Positions 46,880 through 53,825 of a stretch of 64,000 nucleotides of DNA are shown here, piece after piece (position 1 is the first letter of the stretch; the number at the start of each line of letters is the position of its first letter). The translations under genes were made by a program, and so were the position numbers. Origin of the DNA: Candidatus Mycobacterium wuenschmannii (lineage in GTDB: Bacteria > Actinomycetota > Actinomycetes > Mycobacteriales > Mycobacteriaceae); assembly GCF_030252325.1 (NCBI RefSeq), contig NZ_CP126981.1, forward strand, positions 4,774,001-4,838,000. Direction: 5' to 3'. Under the pieces are notes generated by a model that was not told where the DNA came from, ran no database searches, and saw only the letters and a program-made list of their open reading frames with translations.

Positions 46880-47330
46880 ATTACCGACCGATCGCACCCC
46901 CGGAGGGGGAGGGGTACCCCCCTGGGGTACCCCAGGCGGCCGGAGGCCGCCCGGCAAGCGGCGCTGCCCCGATGCCGGCAGGACCCCCGACCCCGAGCGC
47001 ACCCCCTGATGCCGAGCCACGTACCCCATCCCCTGCACCCCCGCGCACACACCCCCAACGCCGACCCGCCTGCCGGCGGCCACCCCGAGAGGTGCGTGCT
47101 GCCCTTGCCGAGGGTGCGGGGTGCCTGCCATCCCTGGCCCAGCCCTGCCCCTGCACACCCCCGCCTCTATGCCCCTACCCCTACGCCTACACCCCGCACC
47201 CCGAGGGTGGGGTGCGGTGTGCCCCGCCCTTGGCCTTACGCCCCCTTGTGCACCCCACACCACTCCTGTCTGTGGTGCTGCCACCCCATGCGCCCACGAT
47301 GCAGAGCACGGAGCGGAGCGCGCGACACGG
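46880..47330. other. C-rich tract (G-rich on the minus strand), non-coding
   Basis: About 450 bp with more than 25 runs of three to six C on the plus strand, e.g. ACCCCTACGCCTACACCCC (around 47180-47200), and few G runs apart from the left edge (GGGGTACCCC twice, 46914-46945 region, and GGCGGCC-GGA-GGCCGCC). Frames here are open only because of composition. The minus strand could form G-quadruplexes. It lies in the 630-bp gap between the leftward gene at 46809 and the rightward secreted gene at 47441. Confidence 0.65.
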
Positions 47331-47344
47331 AGGCTCCCAATTAC

Positions 47345-47399
47345 CAGGGAAATCCCTGTATCCCGTAGGAGTCCGGTCGGCATACCGTCTGTACAGGGA
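47345..47399 (+). promoter_or_regulatory. Control region of the secreted-protein genes with three CAGGGA half-sites
   Basis: CAGGGA-AA-TCCCTG (47345-47358) is an inverted pair, and a third copy CAGGGA (47394-47399) lies 36 bases further on; TCCCTGTA (47353-47360) and TACAGGGA (47392-47399) form a second, wider inverted repeat. Between them CATACCGT (47381-47388) could be a -10 element. A dimeric regulator of the element would fit. Confidence 0.5.
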
Positions 47400-47440
47400 G
47401 GCGATCCACCGCCTTCGGCCAGACGGGAGACCTCAAAACC

Positions 47441-47686
47441 ATGAAAATCACGCGATTCGCGATCCTCGCCGCAGCGGCAGGCGTAACAGCGGTTGGCCTG
47501 TTCACCACTCCGATGGCAAGCGGAGATGAACCTCCTCAGTGTTCCCAGGGCCAATACCCCACAACAGACGGATCGGGATGCGCGGGCGTGCCTGACCCCA
47601 CCAAATACGGCTGCCCGGCGGGTGACTTCAAGTGCATGTTCAATTCGATTGGGGCGCCCGGATCGAACAACAAGCCGCAACAGTAG
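47441..47686 (+). CDS. Small secreted protein with four cysteines
   Basis: 81 residues. Signal peptide MKITRFAILAAAAGVTAVGL, cleavage probably near residue 26-28. The mature part of about 54 residues has Cys34, Cys47, Cys58 and Cys65 (CSQGQYPTTDGSGC and GCPAGDFKC), enough for two disulfides. Opposite in direction to the leftward operon and with its own promoter, so it may be made in the integrated state. No family recognised beyond general mycobacterial secreted proteins. Confidence 0.75.
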   Translation: MKITRFAILAAAAGVTAVGLFTTPMASGDEPPQCSQGQYPTTDGSGCAGVPDPTKYGCPAGDFKCMFNSIGAPGSNNKPQQ

Positions 47687-47712
47687 GCCGGTCGCTTAGA
47701 TAGGAGTAGGTG

Positions 47713-48036
47713 ATGGTGATTGTTCGGGCTTTAGCGCCTGCCGTTGTCATGGCTTGGGCCGCTGTCGGGTTGGCGTCCCCGGCATCGGCCGAACTTACTG
47801 ACGGCACCTACCAGATGACGTACTTAGCTAGCTCAGGGCCGGCACCGAGAACTCTCCTCGTCACTTCGTGTGGCGTCGATTGCAAACAGGTCCAAATTGA
47901 AGGCCCATACACGCCTGAGCAGTATCACCTAAACGGAAACGCATGGACCACTTCTGACGGTACGAAGACAATCAACAACGACACTCTCGCTGGAACGGCC
48001 AACACCTGGGCTATCCAGCTAACCAAGAACGGCTGA
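47713..48036 (+). CDS. Small secreted protein
   Basis: 107 residues from the ATG at 47713 (AGGAG about 10 bases upstream; a GTG at 47710 is also in frame). Signal peptide VIVRALAPAVVMAWAAVGLA ends with ASPASA, an AxA cleavage site. The mature ~80 residues (ELTDGTYQMTYLASSGPA) look beta-rich and carry two Cys (TSCGVDCKQ). Follows the first secreted gene by 26 bp, so the two form one transcript. Function unknown; cell-envelope modification of the lysogen is a possibility. Confidence 0.78.
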   Translation: MVIVRALAPAVVMAWAAVGLASPASAELTDGTYQMTYLASSGPAPRTLLVTSCGVDCKQVQIEGPYTPEQYHLNGNAWTTSDGTKTINNDTLAGTANTWAIQLTKNG

Positions 48037-48086
48037 GGCGGTAGGACTCGCCGTGATCGGCGCCGTCCGGGGCTGGAAGCCGGCGA

Positions 48087-48467
48087 CTATCGACCGGTGG
48101 AACGCCGCTCGTCCGTCCCGTGCTTGAGTGCATGCCACTGCTGATCAGACACCCCAACCTCGCGGGCGGCTTCGTAGATCCGCCTGTCGGACCGGTAGAA
48201 CTCGGTTAGGGCGTCGTTCAACGCCACGGCGGCTAGCCAATGCTCGGTGTCTTTCGTTGCCTCGCATAGCCGTTGAGCTCGTTCCAGCTCGTAGTGGACT
48301 ACCGAGCAGATCACGCTGCACGCCTTGCCTCGGTCACGGCCGGTGCGTAGTCCCCGGCCACAACCTTCACGGACGCACTTCGGATTTCCGCCCCGGCCTC
48401 GTCGGCCCCGGCGGGGGCGGCGTCGTGGTTCATCCCCGGGCGGGAAGATCGAAGCATCTGCCGTCAC
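48087..48467 (-). CDS. Hypothetical protein with Cys cluster
   Basis: 126 residues. Very basic N-terminal part (RRRPRRGRRGRGGNPKCVRE), a Cys-rich segment (CVREGCGRGLRT, then GKACSVICSVVHYELERA) that could bind zinc, and a helical C-terminal part (ALNDALTEFYRSDRRIYEAA). ATG overlaps the stop of the preceding gene (ATGA). It ends 51 bp from the convergent secreted gene. Function unknown. Confidence 0.65.
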   Translation of the reverse strand: MTADASIFPPGDEPRRRPRRGRRGRGGNPKCVREGCGRGLRTGRDRGKACSVICSVVHYELERAQRLCEATKDTEHWLAAVALNDALTEFYRSDRRIYEAAREVGVSDQQWHALKHGTDERRSTGR

Positions 48468-48865
48468 GCTGGCCGACCGCCGTTGATCGTTCCGCCTGAG
48501 CCGCCGAGAGCGGCTTGGAGCAATTCAAGTCCGTTAAGGGCCAGATGCCCCGATGCGGCCCCTCCGCCGATGGCCTGCGTGAGCTGCTCGGGCAACGTCA
48601 ACGGTGGTTCAGCCTCTTCCTCGGCTTCGCGCTGGGCGCGGTCGGCCGCGTATTGATCCTGCCAACGGCGATCTTCGAGGAGGGCGCGAACAGCCTCGCC
48701 CCGTCGATCAGGCTCGGGCTCGGAATCGACGACGCCGCTGACTATCCCGCGCTGCTCCATCCGGCGCATCGCTTCCAGCTCGAACTCGCCGCCGATGGTC
48801 GTCGGGGCCGTCGACGGAGTGCGGTTGAGCATCCTGACAAATCGTCTCGCTGATCCTGTAGACAT
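48464..48865 (-). CDS. Hypothetical protein of the leftward operon
   Basis: 133 residues, acidic in the middle (AQREAEEEAEPPLTLPEQLT) with a long charged helix and a Gly/Ala-rich end (AIGGGAASGHLALNGLELLQ). Good ribosome site (AGGAGAACGCG). Overlaps the next gene by 4 bases. The composition resembles small accessory structural proteins of phages, but I recognise no family. Confidence 0.65.
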   Translation of the reverse strand: MSTGSARRFVRMLNRTPSTAPTTIGGEFELEAMRRMEQRGIVSGVVDSEPEPDRRGEAVRALLEDRRWQDQYAADRAQREAEEEAEPPLTLPEQLTQAIGGGAASGHLALNGLELLQAALGGSGGTINGGRPA

Positions 48866-48874
48866 CGCGTTCTC

Positions 48875-48940
48875 CTATCGATCTTTCGGGTCGGTGCGGT
48901 GCCGCATGAACAGCGCGCGGCGGCGCTCGTCGGGGGTCAT
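48875..48940 (-). CDS. Possible 21-codon gene inside the operon
   Basis: ATG overlaps the stop of the 261-residue gene (ATGA), and the frame reads MTPDERRRALFMRHRTDPKD plus one Arg before TAG. The stop lies 9 bases before the start of the next gene and overlaps its ribosome site region. It may be a real small protein or only a coupling leader that carries ribosomes to the next gene. Confidence 0.35.
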   Translation of the reverse strand: MTPDERRRALFMRHRTDPKDR

Positions 48941-49722
48941 CGCCGTGATGCCGGGGAGTTCGCGACCGGCGCCGGGCGGTTCCGGGCGATGATCTCGTGG
49001 CGGATCACGGCGGACTCCCTCAGCGTGGTCAGCTCGAAGGCGACACCCTCGCGAGCGGCGACGAACAGAACCTTGTCCAGCGCCTCCAACGTCTGGTTGC
49101 CGTTGGCCCGGTGCGCTTCATCCAGACGGGAGAGCTGGCGTCCGTCTGCGGGTCGCAGGACTCCGCGCAGCGCGGGGTCCGGCTCGGTCTGCTGACCGGG
49201 CAGGCTGGCGACCGACTGGACCCACGCGGCGACGGCGCGCAGGTATCGGGCTGCGTCTTGTGCGGCACCGAACGCGGACAGCGCGGACGGGCCGGCCTCG
49301 ATCAGCGATCGGTCGTTGAGGTCCTCGGGAAGGACGCTCACCGCGTCAACGTAGGCGGCAGCGTGCCTGACGAAATCCGGGGTCAACTGCTCGATGATGC
49401 CGGGGACGGCGGCGCTCGCCTCGCGGAGCACCGCGCGGGCGGCGGTGTCGACAGCGGTCGCCTTGGCGACCTCTAACACCGGACGTTCCTCCGCTTGGCT
49501 CAGCGACGGCAAGAGCTCGTTGGCGTAGTCGTAAATCGCCCGCTCGGCGTTCTCGGGGGTGATCCCGCTCAGGTCGAACACCGGCTGGTGTCCGATTTCG
49601 ACCCAGCGCAACGACTCAAGGATGTCTATCGCCGCCGTGAGCGGCTTCGGCAGCTTGACGCCGAGTTGCGGCCAGTCCGCGACGTTGCCGGCGATGTGGG
49701 TTGGCGTGGCGTATCCGTACAT
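48937..49722 (-). CDS. Helical hypothetical protein of the element
   Basis: 261 residues from an ATG with AGGAGA 8 bases upstream. Mostly helical and Ala/Leu-rich (VLEVAKATAVDTAARAVLRE, AAYVDAVSVLPEDLNDRSLI, LSAFGAAQDAARYLRAVAAW). The N-terminal part is MYGYATPTHIAGNVADWPQL. The frame runs on upstream to 50307, but that overlaps the winged-helix gene. I recognise no family; the size and helix content would fit a scaffold-like or DNA-associated protein. Confidence 0.7.
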   Translation of the reverse strand: MYGYATPTHIAGNVADWPQLGVKLPKPLTAAIDILESLRWVEIGHQPVFDLSGITPENAERAIYDYANELLPSLSQAEERPVLEVAKATAVDTAARAVLREASAAVPGIIEQLTPDFVRHAAAYVDAVSVLPEDLNDRSLIEAGPSALSAFGAAQDAARYLRAVAAWVQSVASLPGQQTEPDPALRGVLRPADGRQLSRLDEAHRANGNQTLEALDKVLFVAAREGVAFELTTLRESAVIRHEIIARNRPAPVANSPASRR

Positions 49723-49749
49723 GGGTTTCTCCTGGGTGTTGAAATGAGA

Positions 49750-49777
49750 AGCCCGCCAGCGGAATTGCTGACGGGCT
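49750..49777 (-). terminator. Hairpin between the winged-helix gene and the 261-residue gene
   Basis: AGCCCGCCAGC (49750-49760), loop GGAATT, GCTGACGGGCT (49767-49777), one mismatch in the stem. On the minus strand GGGCTTCTCATTTC follows, a weak T-tract. Nearly the same left arm and flank (AAATGA..AAGCCCGCCA) recur at 51285-51303. Confidence 0.55.
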
Positions 49778-49805
49778 CGGGTGGTGTTCGGTATTCGTTT
49801 GCGGC

Positions 49806-50927
49806 CTATATGGCTTGGGAGGCCGCCGCCGTCTCGGCGAAAGGATCGGGCCAGTCCAACCGGGCGCCGCCCTCGTTCCACGACGGCAACTCCCAGAAGG
49901 GTTCGGCCGTCGCCAGATCGGGCGCCGCCCACTCCTGCGGCGTGTCCTGCGCTGCTCGCTGCGCTCGCACCTCTCGGTATCCCTTTCGTTCGCGGTCGAA
50001 CCGTTCGGTTGCTCGGTCGTGCCAGTCCGCCACGCCGTACTCCTCGGCTACCCGATCGCGGTCTCCGTTCGGGTCCAGCTTGTACACGGCGTTCCGTTGT
50101 CCTTGCCGGGTCAGCAGCCCGTGATCCACCAATCGGTCCGTCTGCGTTCTGACGGTCCGAAGGCATATCCCCGTTGCATCGCCCAGTACCTTGCGGGTCG
50201 CACCCTCGGGGTGCTCCAGCAGGTACTCCCAGATGCGTTGAGCGCTCTTGCCAAGGGCCTTCTGCGACCAGCACGGATGCGTTGTTAGGGGCAATAGTGG
50301 GACACACAGAGTAGTGGGGGATGTAACAACTCTGTGTGTTCGGGTATTGCCCTTAACGGGGGGCAACCAGTCGAGGTTGACCCTGTAGGTCCCGGCGTCA
50401 TCCCCGTCCCGATCAGAGGACGGGGTGACTAGTCCCTTGCGGACGAGACGCGCCAGAGCGCGGCTCACGGTGTCGAGCCCGAGCACCGCTCGTAGTGCCA
50501 GCTCTCGAACGCTGGCGTCCACGGTGTACCGGTTGGTCTCGTGGCCGAGCGTCACCAACGCGAGCGCCACGGCCCGTTCGGAAGAACCTCCTCGTCCTGG
50601 CCACGGCGCAGCTTGCAACCGCATCAGCAGCTCTCCGAGCCGCGCTCTGACGGCGCGCTCGGGGTAACCCCAGTCGTACCGCTCGTCGGCGTTGTTCCAA
50701 GCGCCCCGAAGGTTCTTATCGAACTGCCCCCGGGTCTTGAAGTCGGTCTTCGCGCCGGTGCGGTAGGTCCGGCCCAGCTCCGAGTTCCAAAGCAGGTCCG
50801 AGAACTGCTCGAAGGTCCAGTCCTGGCCGTAACACGTCCACGCCACCGACGAGACTGCCGCCCAGGTGGTTTGGAGCGTGAGGCTGCCGTCGAGCAGCCG
50901 CAGCGTCCGATCAGGTAGCCCGGACAT
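49806..50927 (-). CDS. Double winged-helix protein, candidate replication initiator or operon regulator
   Basis: 373 residues. One winged helix is at about 110-170 (SSERAVALALVTLGHETNRY, ALRAVLGLDTVSRALARLVR), a second at about 215-285 (SAQRIWEYLLEHPEGATRKV, GICLRTVRTQTDRLVDHGLL). The N-terminal region (TTWAAVSSVAWTCYGQDWTF) and the acidic Trp-rich tail (FWELPSWNEGGARLDWPDPF) are not recognised. Two winged helices in one chain is the layout of plasmid Rep initiators and of some phage-satellite proteins; this is inference. The start overlaps the preceding gene by 17 bases. Confidence 0.75.
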   Translation of the reverse strand: MSGLPDRTLRLLDGSLTLQTTWAAVSSVAWTCYGQDWTFEQFSDLLWNSELGRTYRTGAKTDFKTRGQFDKNLRGAWNNADERYDWGYPERAVRARLGELLMRLQAAPWPGRGGSSERAVALALVTLGHETNRYTVDASVRELALRAVLGLDTVSRALARLVRKGLVTPSSDRDGDDAGTYRVNLDWLPPVKGNTRTHRVVTSPTTLCVPLLPLTTHPCWSQKALGKSAQRIWEYLLEHPEGATRKVLGDATGICLRTVRTQTDRLVDHGLLTRQGQRNAVYKLDPNGDRDRVAEEYGVADWHDRATERFDRERKGYREVRAQRAAQDTPQEWAAPDLATAEPFWELPSWNEGGARLDWPDPFAETAAASQAI

Positions 50928-51075
50928 GCTCGGTGCCTTTCAAGGCCACGTCGATCTCATCTCGCAGCGCGGCCAGGGCCGGCGCATCGAACAGTAGGAA
51001 TCGCGAAGTGCCAACGGGGGAAACGCGATACGTCGTTGCTCGGCGATCGCGGTCCCACCGTTTCTCGATCGTCAC
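50911..51075 (-). CDS. Small hypothetical protein
   Basis: 54 residues from a GTG that overlaps the stop of the preceding gene (GTGA). Sequence TIEKRWDRDRRATTYRVSPV, then LLFDAPALAALRDEIDVALK. The longer frame upstream overlaps the TTG-started gene in another frame and is rejected. Overlaps the winged-helix gene by 17 bases. Confidence 0.6.
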   Translation of the reverse strand: MTIEKRWDRDRRATTYRVSPVGTSRFLLFDAPALAALRDEIDVALKGTEHVRAT

Positions 51076-51245
51076 GCGATCAACGCCGCCTCGATCACGG
51101 CCAGCCTTTGGCGTGAGTCTCGCAGCGCGAAGCGGTACTTCGACTCGTTGATCCGGGCGCAGTGGAGACACCCGCCGTTGGCGCGGCGGTCCTGCGGCCC
51201 TCGGATGACGTGCCGCCCGCTGCGGCACAGTTGCGGTTGAGGCAA
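51072..51245 (-). CDS. Small Cys-motif protein with TTG start
   Basis: 57 residues, too short to stand out by length. A GAAGGAGGG ribosome site lies 6-7 bases before the TTG at 51245, and the stop overlaps the next GTG (GTGA). The product reads MPQPQLCRSGRHVIRGPQDR, then RANGGCLHCARINESKYRFA: C-x(n)-H plus C-x-x-C, like small zinc-ribbon proteins common in mycobacteriophages. The tight fit at both ends supports it over the alternative frame from 51364. Confidence 0.65.
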   Translation of the reverse strand: MPQPQLCRSGRHVIRGPQDRRANGGCLHCARINESKYRFALRDSRQRLAVIEAALIA

Positions 51246-51294
51246 TGGAGCCCTCCTTCTCGATGACTCATCGTTATTTCGGAAATGAAAGCCA

Positions 51295-51331
51295 AGCCCG
51301 CCAACGGAGTTCGTCTGGTCCGGTGACGGGC
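51295..51331 (-). repeat. Repeat related to the 49750 hairpin
   Basis: AGCCCGCCAACGGAGTT (51295-51311) matches the hairpin arm and loop at 49750 (AGCCCGCCAGCGGAATT) in 15 of 17 bases, and TGACGGGC (51324-51331) matches the right arm. Between them 12 extra bases are present. It is in the 136-bp gap upstream of the TTG-started gene. Confidence 0.6.
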
Positions 51332-51381
51332 GGGCGCTCGACAGGTTGTGCCCAGGAAGACCACCCGGAGCGCACGGAGGG

Positions 51382-52170
51382 CTAGCGACCTAACCGGCGC
51401 TTGCCCTCTGCACCCTTAGTGAGCAAATCGACCATTTCGAGCCGCACCGAACTGCGATCTCGGTTACACGCCAGCCGCGCCCGGTGCCGGACCTCGATAT
51501 GGGCCGGCTTCATGTCGTTGGCCTGGCGGTTGTCCCTCCAGCACCGCGTCTCGGGATAACGGACCTGTCGCCGGCAGCTCGATAACTCGTGCTGCTGGTA
51601 CCACCCGTCCTCATCGACGGGCCACGCGCGTCCCTTACGTCGCCCCGGCTGACGCCTGAGGTTGTTTCCGATACGCGTGCACTCTCCTGGGCAGTACCTA
51701 CGCCTGGTCTTGTCGTTCGGCAATGCTGACCCGCACACGGCGCACAGGGCTGCCGCGACGGACCACCGGGCGTGCTGGTCCACGTGCCACGTTCCGCGAG
51801 GCATCGTGACTCTTTGATCATCGGCACGCTTCCCGCCGTACCGCGCTCGGCGGACGCGGTGCCCGATGTCCTCGCCGTGCCAGTAATCCCTCTCGCCGCT
51901 GAAACCCCAGCCTCCACCGCTGCCCGCGTCACGCTCGTCGTCTTGCCACGCCCGTCCCGGTTGGCAGTAGTCAGGGCTTCCAGCCCCCTTCGCGTCCCGG
52001 AGCACCTGGCGGTACGTGTAGGGCTTGCTGGCAACGCCCACTCCGGTCGGCCAGGCTGTGCAGCCGGCCTCCGCCCACCGTTCGAAGCCTCGGTCGTCGT
52101 AGGCGACCAGAGAGTGTGGCGCCGAAGTCCCGCGCTCTGGTGAGTTCCCTTCGATCGCTGCGGCTTTCAC
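51382..52170 (-). CDS. Zinc-finger hypothetical protein
   Basis: 262 residues from a GTG that overlaps the preceding stop (GTGA). The N-terminal half is rich in Gly, Trp and charged residues (ERWAEAGCTAWPTGVGVASK, GGGWGFSGERDYWHGEDIGH). A Cys4-type motif CAVCGSALPNDKTRRRYCPG with a further CTR follows at about residues 142-165, then very basic sequence. Likely nucleic-acid binding. The region before 52170 in the same frame belongs to the preceding gene's span and is not used. Confidence 0.7.
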   Translation of the reverse strand: MKAAAIEGNSPERGTSAPHSLVAYDDRGFERWAEAGCTAWPTGVGVASKPYTYRQVLRDAKGAGSPDYCQPGRAWQDDERDAGSGGGWGFSGERDYWHGEDIGHRVRRARYGGKRADDQRVTMPRGTWHVDQHARWSVAAALCAVCGSALPNDKTRRRYCPGECTRIGNNLRRQPGRRKGRAWPVDEDGWYQQHELSSCRRQVRYPETRCWRDNRQANDMKPAHIEVRHRARLACNRDRSSVRLEMVDLLTKGAEGKRRLGR

Positions 52171-52523
52171 TTCTGCGGCTCCCGCATGACGCCGTGCGCC
52201 GCCTCCCACGCATCCCGTATGACTCGGGTGATGCTGTGGTCGTTGGCGACCATCCGCCACTGCGGTCCTGCGTAGAACGCGATCCGGATCGGATAGTCGG
52301 GGTTGTACTCGCCGGGGGGTTGTTCCCACTCGGCGAGAAGCAGCAACCCGAACTGGCGGACGTACGCCTGGGCACGCTGCCACGAGTCGTCGCTGTCCAT
52401 CGACAGCGGCCCGCGCTCTACCCACAGATGCGTTCCGCCGGCGTCAGCCGACACATGGATCTGGTCGACGGGGTTGTCCTCCAGAATCACTGCCATCCGC
52501 ATCCCGTCACGGTCGTAGTTCAC
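52167..52523 (-). CDS. Hypothetical protein of the leftward operon
   Basis: 118 residues, GTG start overlapping the preceding stop (GTGA). The domain MAVILEDNPVDQIHVSADAG, WVERGPLSMDSDDSWQRAQA and YPIRIAFYAGPQWRMVAND looks like a small alpha/beta fold. No family recognised. Confidence 0.7.
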   Translation of the reverse strand: MNYDRDGMRMAVILEDNPVDQIHVSADAGGTHLWVERGPLSMDSDDSWQRAQAYVRQFGLLLLAEWEQPPGEYNPDYPIRIAFYAGPQWRMVANDHSITRVIRDAWEAAHGVMREPQK

Positions 52524-52693
52524 CCCTCTCGCCGACCCATCTTCTCCATCAGCGCGGCCAATTCCTTTGCGCCGTCGCCGGTTATCACGTCCAACAGTTC
52601 TTGAATGCTGTTGCCGTGGACCTCGACCCGAGGGGCGTCCGGTCTCTGGCCGCCCCGAAAGGTCAGAACGAACTTGCTGTCGGTGTCAGTCAT
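52520..52693 (-). CDS. Small hypothetical protein between two overlapping genes
   Basis: 57 residues: MTDTDSKFVLTFRGGQRPDA, then PRVEVHGNSIQELLDVITGD and a helical end GAKELAALMEKMGRREG. The ATG shares one base with the preceding stop (TGATG), and the stop overlaps the next start (GTGA). Strand-then-helix pattern; no family recognised. The overlaps at both ends make it a convincing gene despite its length. Confidence 0.7.
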   Translation of the reverse strand: MTDTDSKFVLTFRGGQRPDAPRVEVHGNSIQELLDVITGDGAKELAALMEKMGRREG

Positions 52694-53064
52694 CACGCCG
52701 CCACCTCGTAGACCGTCAGCTCGGCACGGCCGAACACCATGACGCCGGAGTCAGCCAACTCACGGGACAGGTCACCGGGAACTAGTCCCTCGGTGAAGTC
52801 GGCCAGCCGCTTGTAGCGCGGGCCGTCCAGCTCATCGTGGTCCCGTAGTTGAACGCTGCGGTAGGTGAACGCCCGGCGGGTACCTGTAGCCCGCTCAGTC
52901 ACCCACCCGGCGAACAGCCAATGCGGCTCGCAGATCGCCAGCTCGATACCGATGCCCCGGACGGTTCCCGGCTGCGCCGAGCCTCGGGGCGGGTAGCCGG
53001 CCTCGTCGAGCGCGTCCCACGCCGCCGTCTCGGCGAAGTGCAAAAGTCTTTCTACCGTGTCCAT
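52693..53064 (-). CDS. First gene of the leftward operon, hypothetical protein
   Basis: 123 residues: MDTVERLLHFAETAAWDALD, then IGIELAICEPHWLFAGWVTE, and FTYRSVQLRDHDELDGPRYK. Two helices then a beta-rich part. It is the first gene leftward from the control region that it shares with the divergent repressor gene, so it is expected to be an early, repressor-controlled gene. Function unknown. Confidence 0.7.
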   Translation of the reverse strand: MDTVERLLHFAETAAWDALDEAGYPPRGSAQPGTVRGIGIELAICEPHWLFAGWVTERATGTRRAFTYRSVQLRDHDELDGPRYKRLADFTEGLVPGDLSRELADSGVMVFGRAELTVYEVAA

Positions 53065-53165
53065 GTCTGCTCTTTCTGTCGATGTGCCCTGACCGCTACT
53101 AGCCCGTCCAACATATGCTTGGCAGGCCGTTAGTGCGTGACCGACGTTACATCGTTGCTAACGCT

Positions 53166-53195
53166 TTGGTCAACCCATGTCGGCCAAGGTAGTAT
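53166..53195 (+). promoter_or_regulatory. Promoter of the element's repressor gene
   Basis: TTGGTC (53166-53171), an 18-base spacer and TAGTAT (53190-53195). The ATG at 53202 is 7 bases after the -10, so the mRNA begins on the start codon. The gap to the leftward operon (53065-53201) also has GTTAG (53130) and CTAAC (53157) in opposite directions, possible operator half-sites. Confidence 0.65.
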
Positions 53196-53201
53196 CGACT
53201 C

Positions 53202-53768
53202 ATGGCGGGCAGGCAAAACCCCAAAGTGGTTATCGAGCAGCGGATCGGCCCCTGGCAAGTCGCCCTGGCGTGGCCTGACGATGCGGACCAAGGCGGGCCA
53301 GTTGAAATCTCGATTAAGCCCTACGCCGATGCCACCGACGATGAATTGATCGGCGGACTCTCGTCTACCGTTCTGCGGCATATCGACTTTCGGGCTGCCC
53401 GTGAGAAGTGGGTGGCGATCAAAGCTCATGGCCTTGACCGGCCTGACGGATTGGCAACGCTCCGGGACGCTCAACTGCGGAAGGTGTTAGAACGCGATGG
53501 GGTCACCGACACATATCTGGCGCTTCTGGCGAACGCTTACATTCAGTTGACCCGAGCGGGTGAGAGCTCGGTGTCCAAGCGGCTCGCGGAGGCAACCGGA
53601 AGATCCCCTGACACGATCAAGCAACACCTACATCGAGTCCGCAAAGAGGGAATGCTGACGGCAATCTCGGGCAAGGCAGGCGGACTCCTCACCATGAAGG
53701 CGGTCGAGATCATCCGCGCCGCAGGCGCCGCGCAACGCAAACGCGATGAGGCCGGCTCCGCCTCCTAG
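53202..53768 (+). CDS. HTH protein, likely repressor of the element
   Basis: 188 residues. The N-terminal ~110 residues (KVVIEQRIGPWQVALAWPDD, then FRAAREKWVAIKAHGLDRPD) are not recognised. The C-terminal part has a helix-turn-helix: SSVSKRLAEATGRSPDTIKQ, HLHRVRKEGMLTAISGKAGG. It is the only rightward gene beside the divergent leftward operon and has a leaderless consensus promoter, the usual position and expression mode of a lysogeny repressor. Alternative: an activator or excise-like regulator. Confidence 0.7.
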   Translation: MAGRQNPKVVIEQRIGPWQVALAWPDDADQGGPVEISIKPYADATDDELIGGLSSTVLRHIDFRAAREKWVAIKAHGLDRPDGLATLRDAQLRKVLERDGVTDTYLALLANAYIQLTRAGESSVSKRLAEATGRSPDTIKQHLHRVRKEGMLTAISGKAGGLLTMKAVEIIRAAGAAQRKRDEAGSAS

Positions 53769-53825
53769 CGCTGGATTGTGTGTGAGCGGCCGGGCAGTTT
53801 CAGCAAAAAATACTAAGAGTGTGAT

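Noticed and set aside
46613-47680. 355-codon minus-strand frame and plus-strand frames through the C-rich tract
   Set aside because: Open only because the tract has few A/T-containing stop triplets; products are low-complexity Pro/Arg or Gly/Arg.
49980-50020. Possible LexA box (TCGAACCGTTCGG) in the element
   Set aside because: The half-sites are not spaced by four bases and it is inside a coding region; no SOS control of the element can be claimed.
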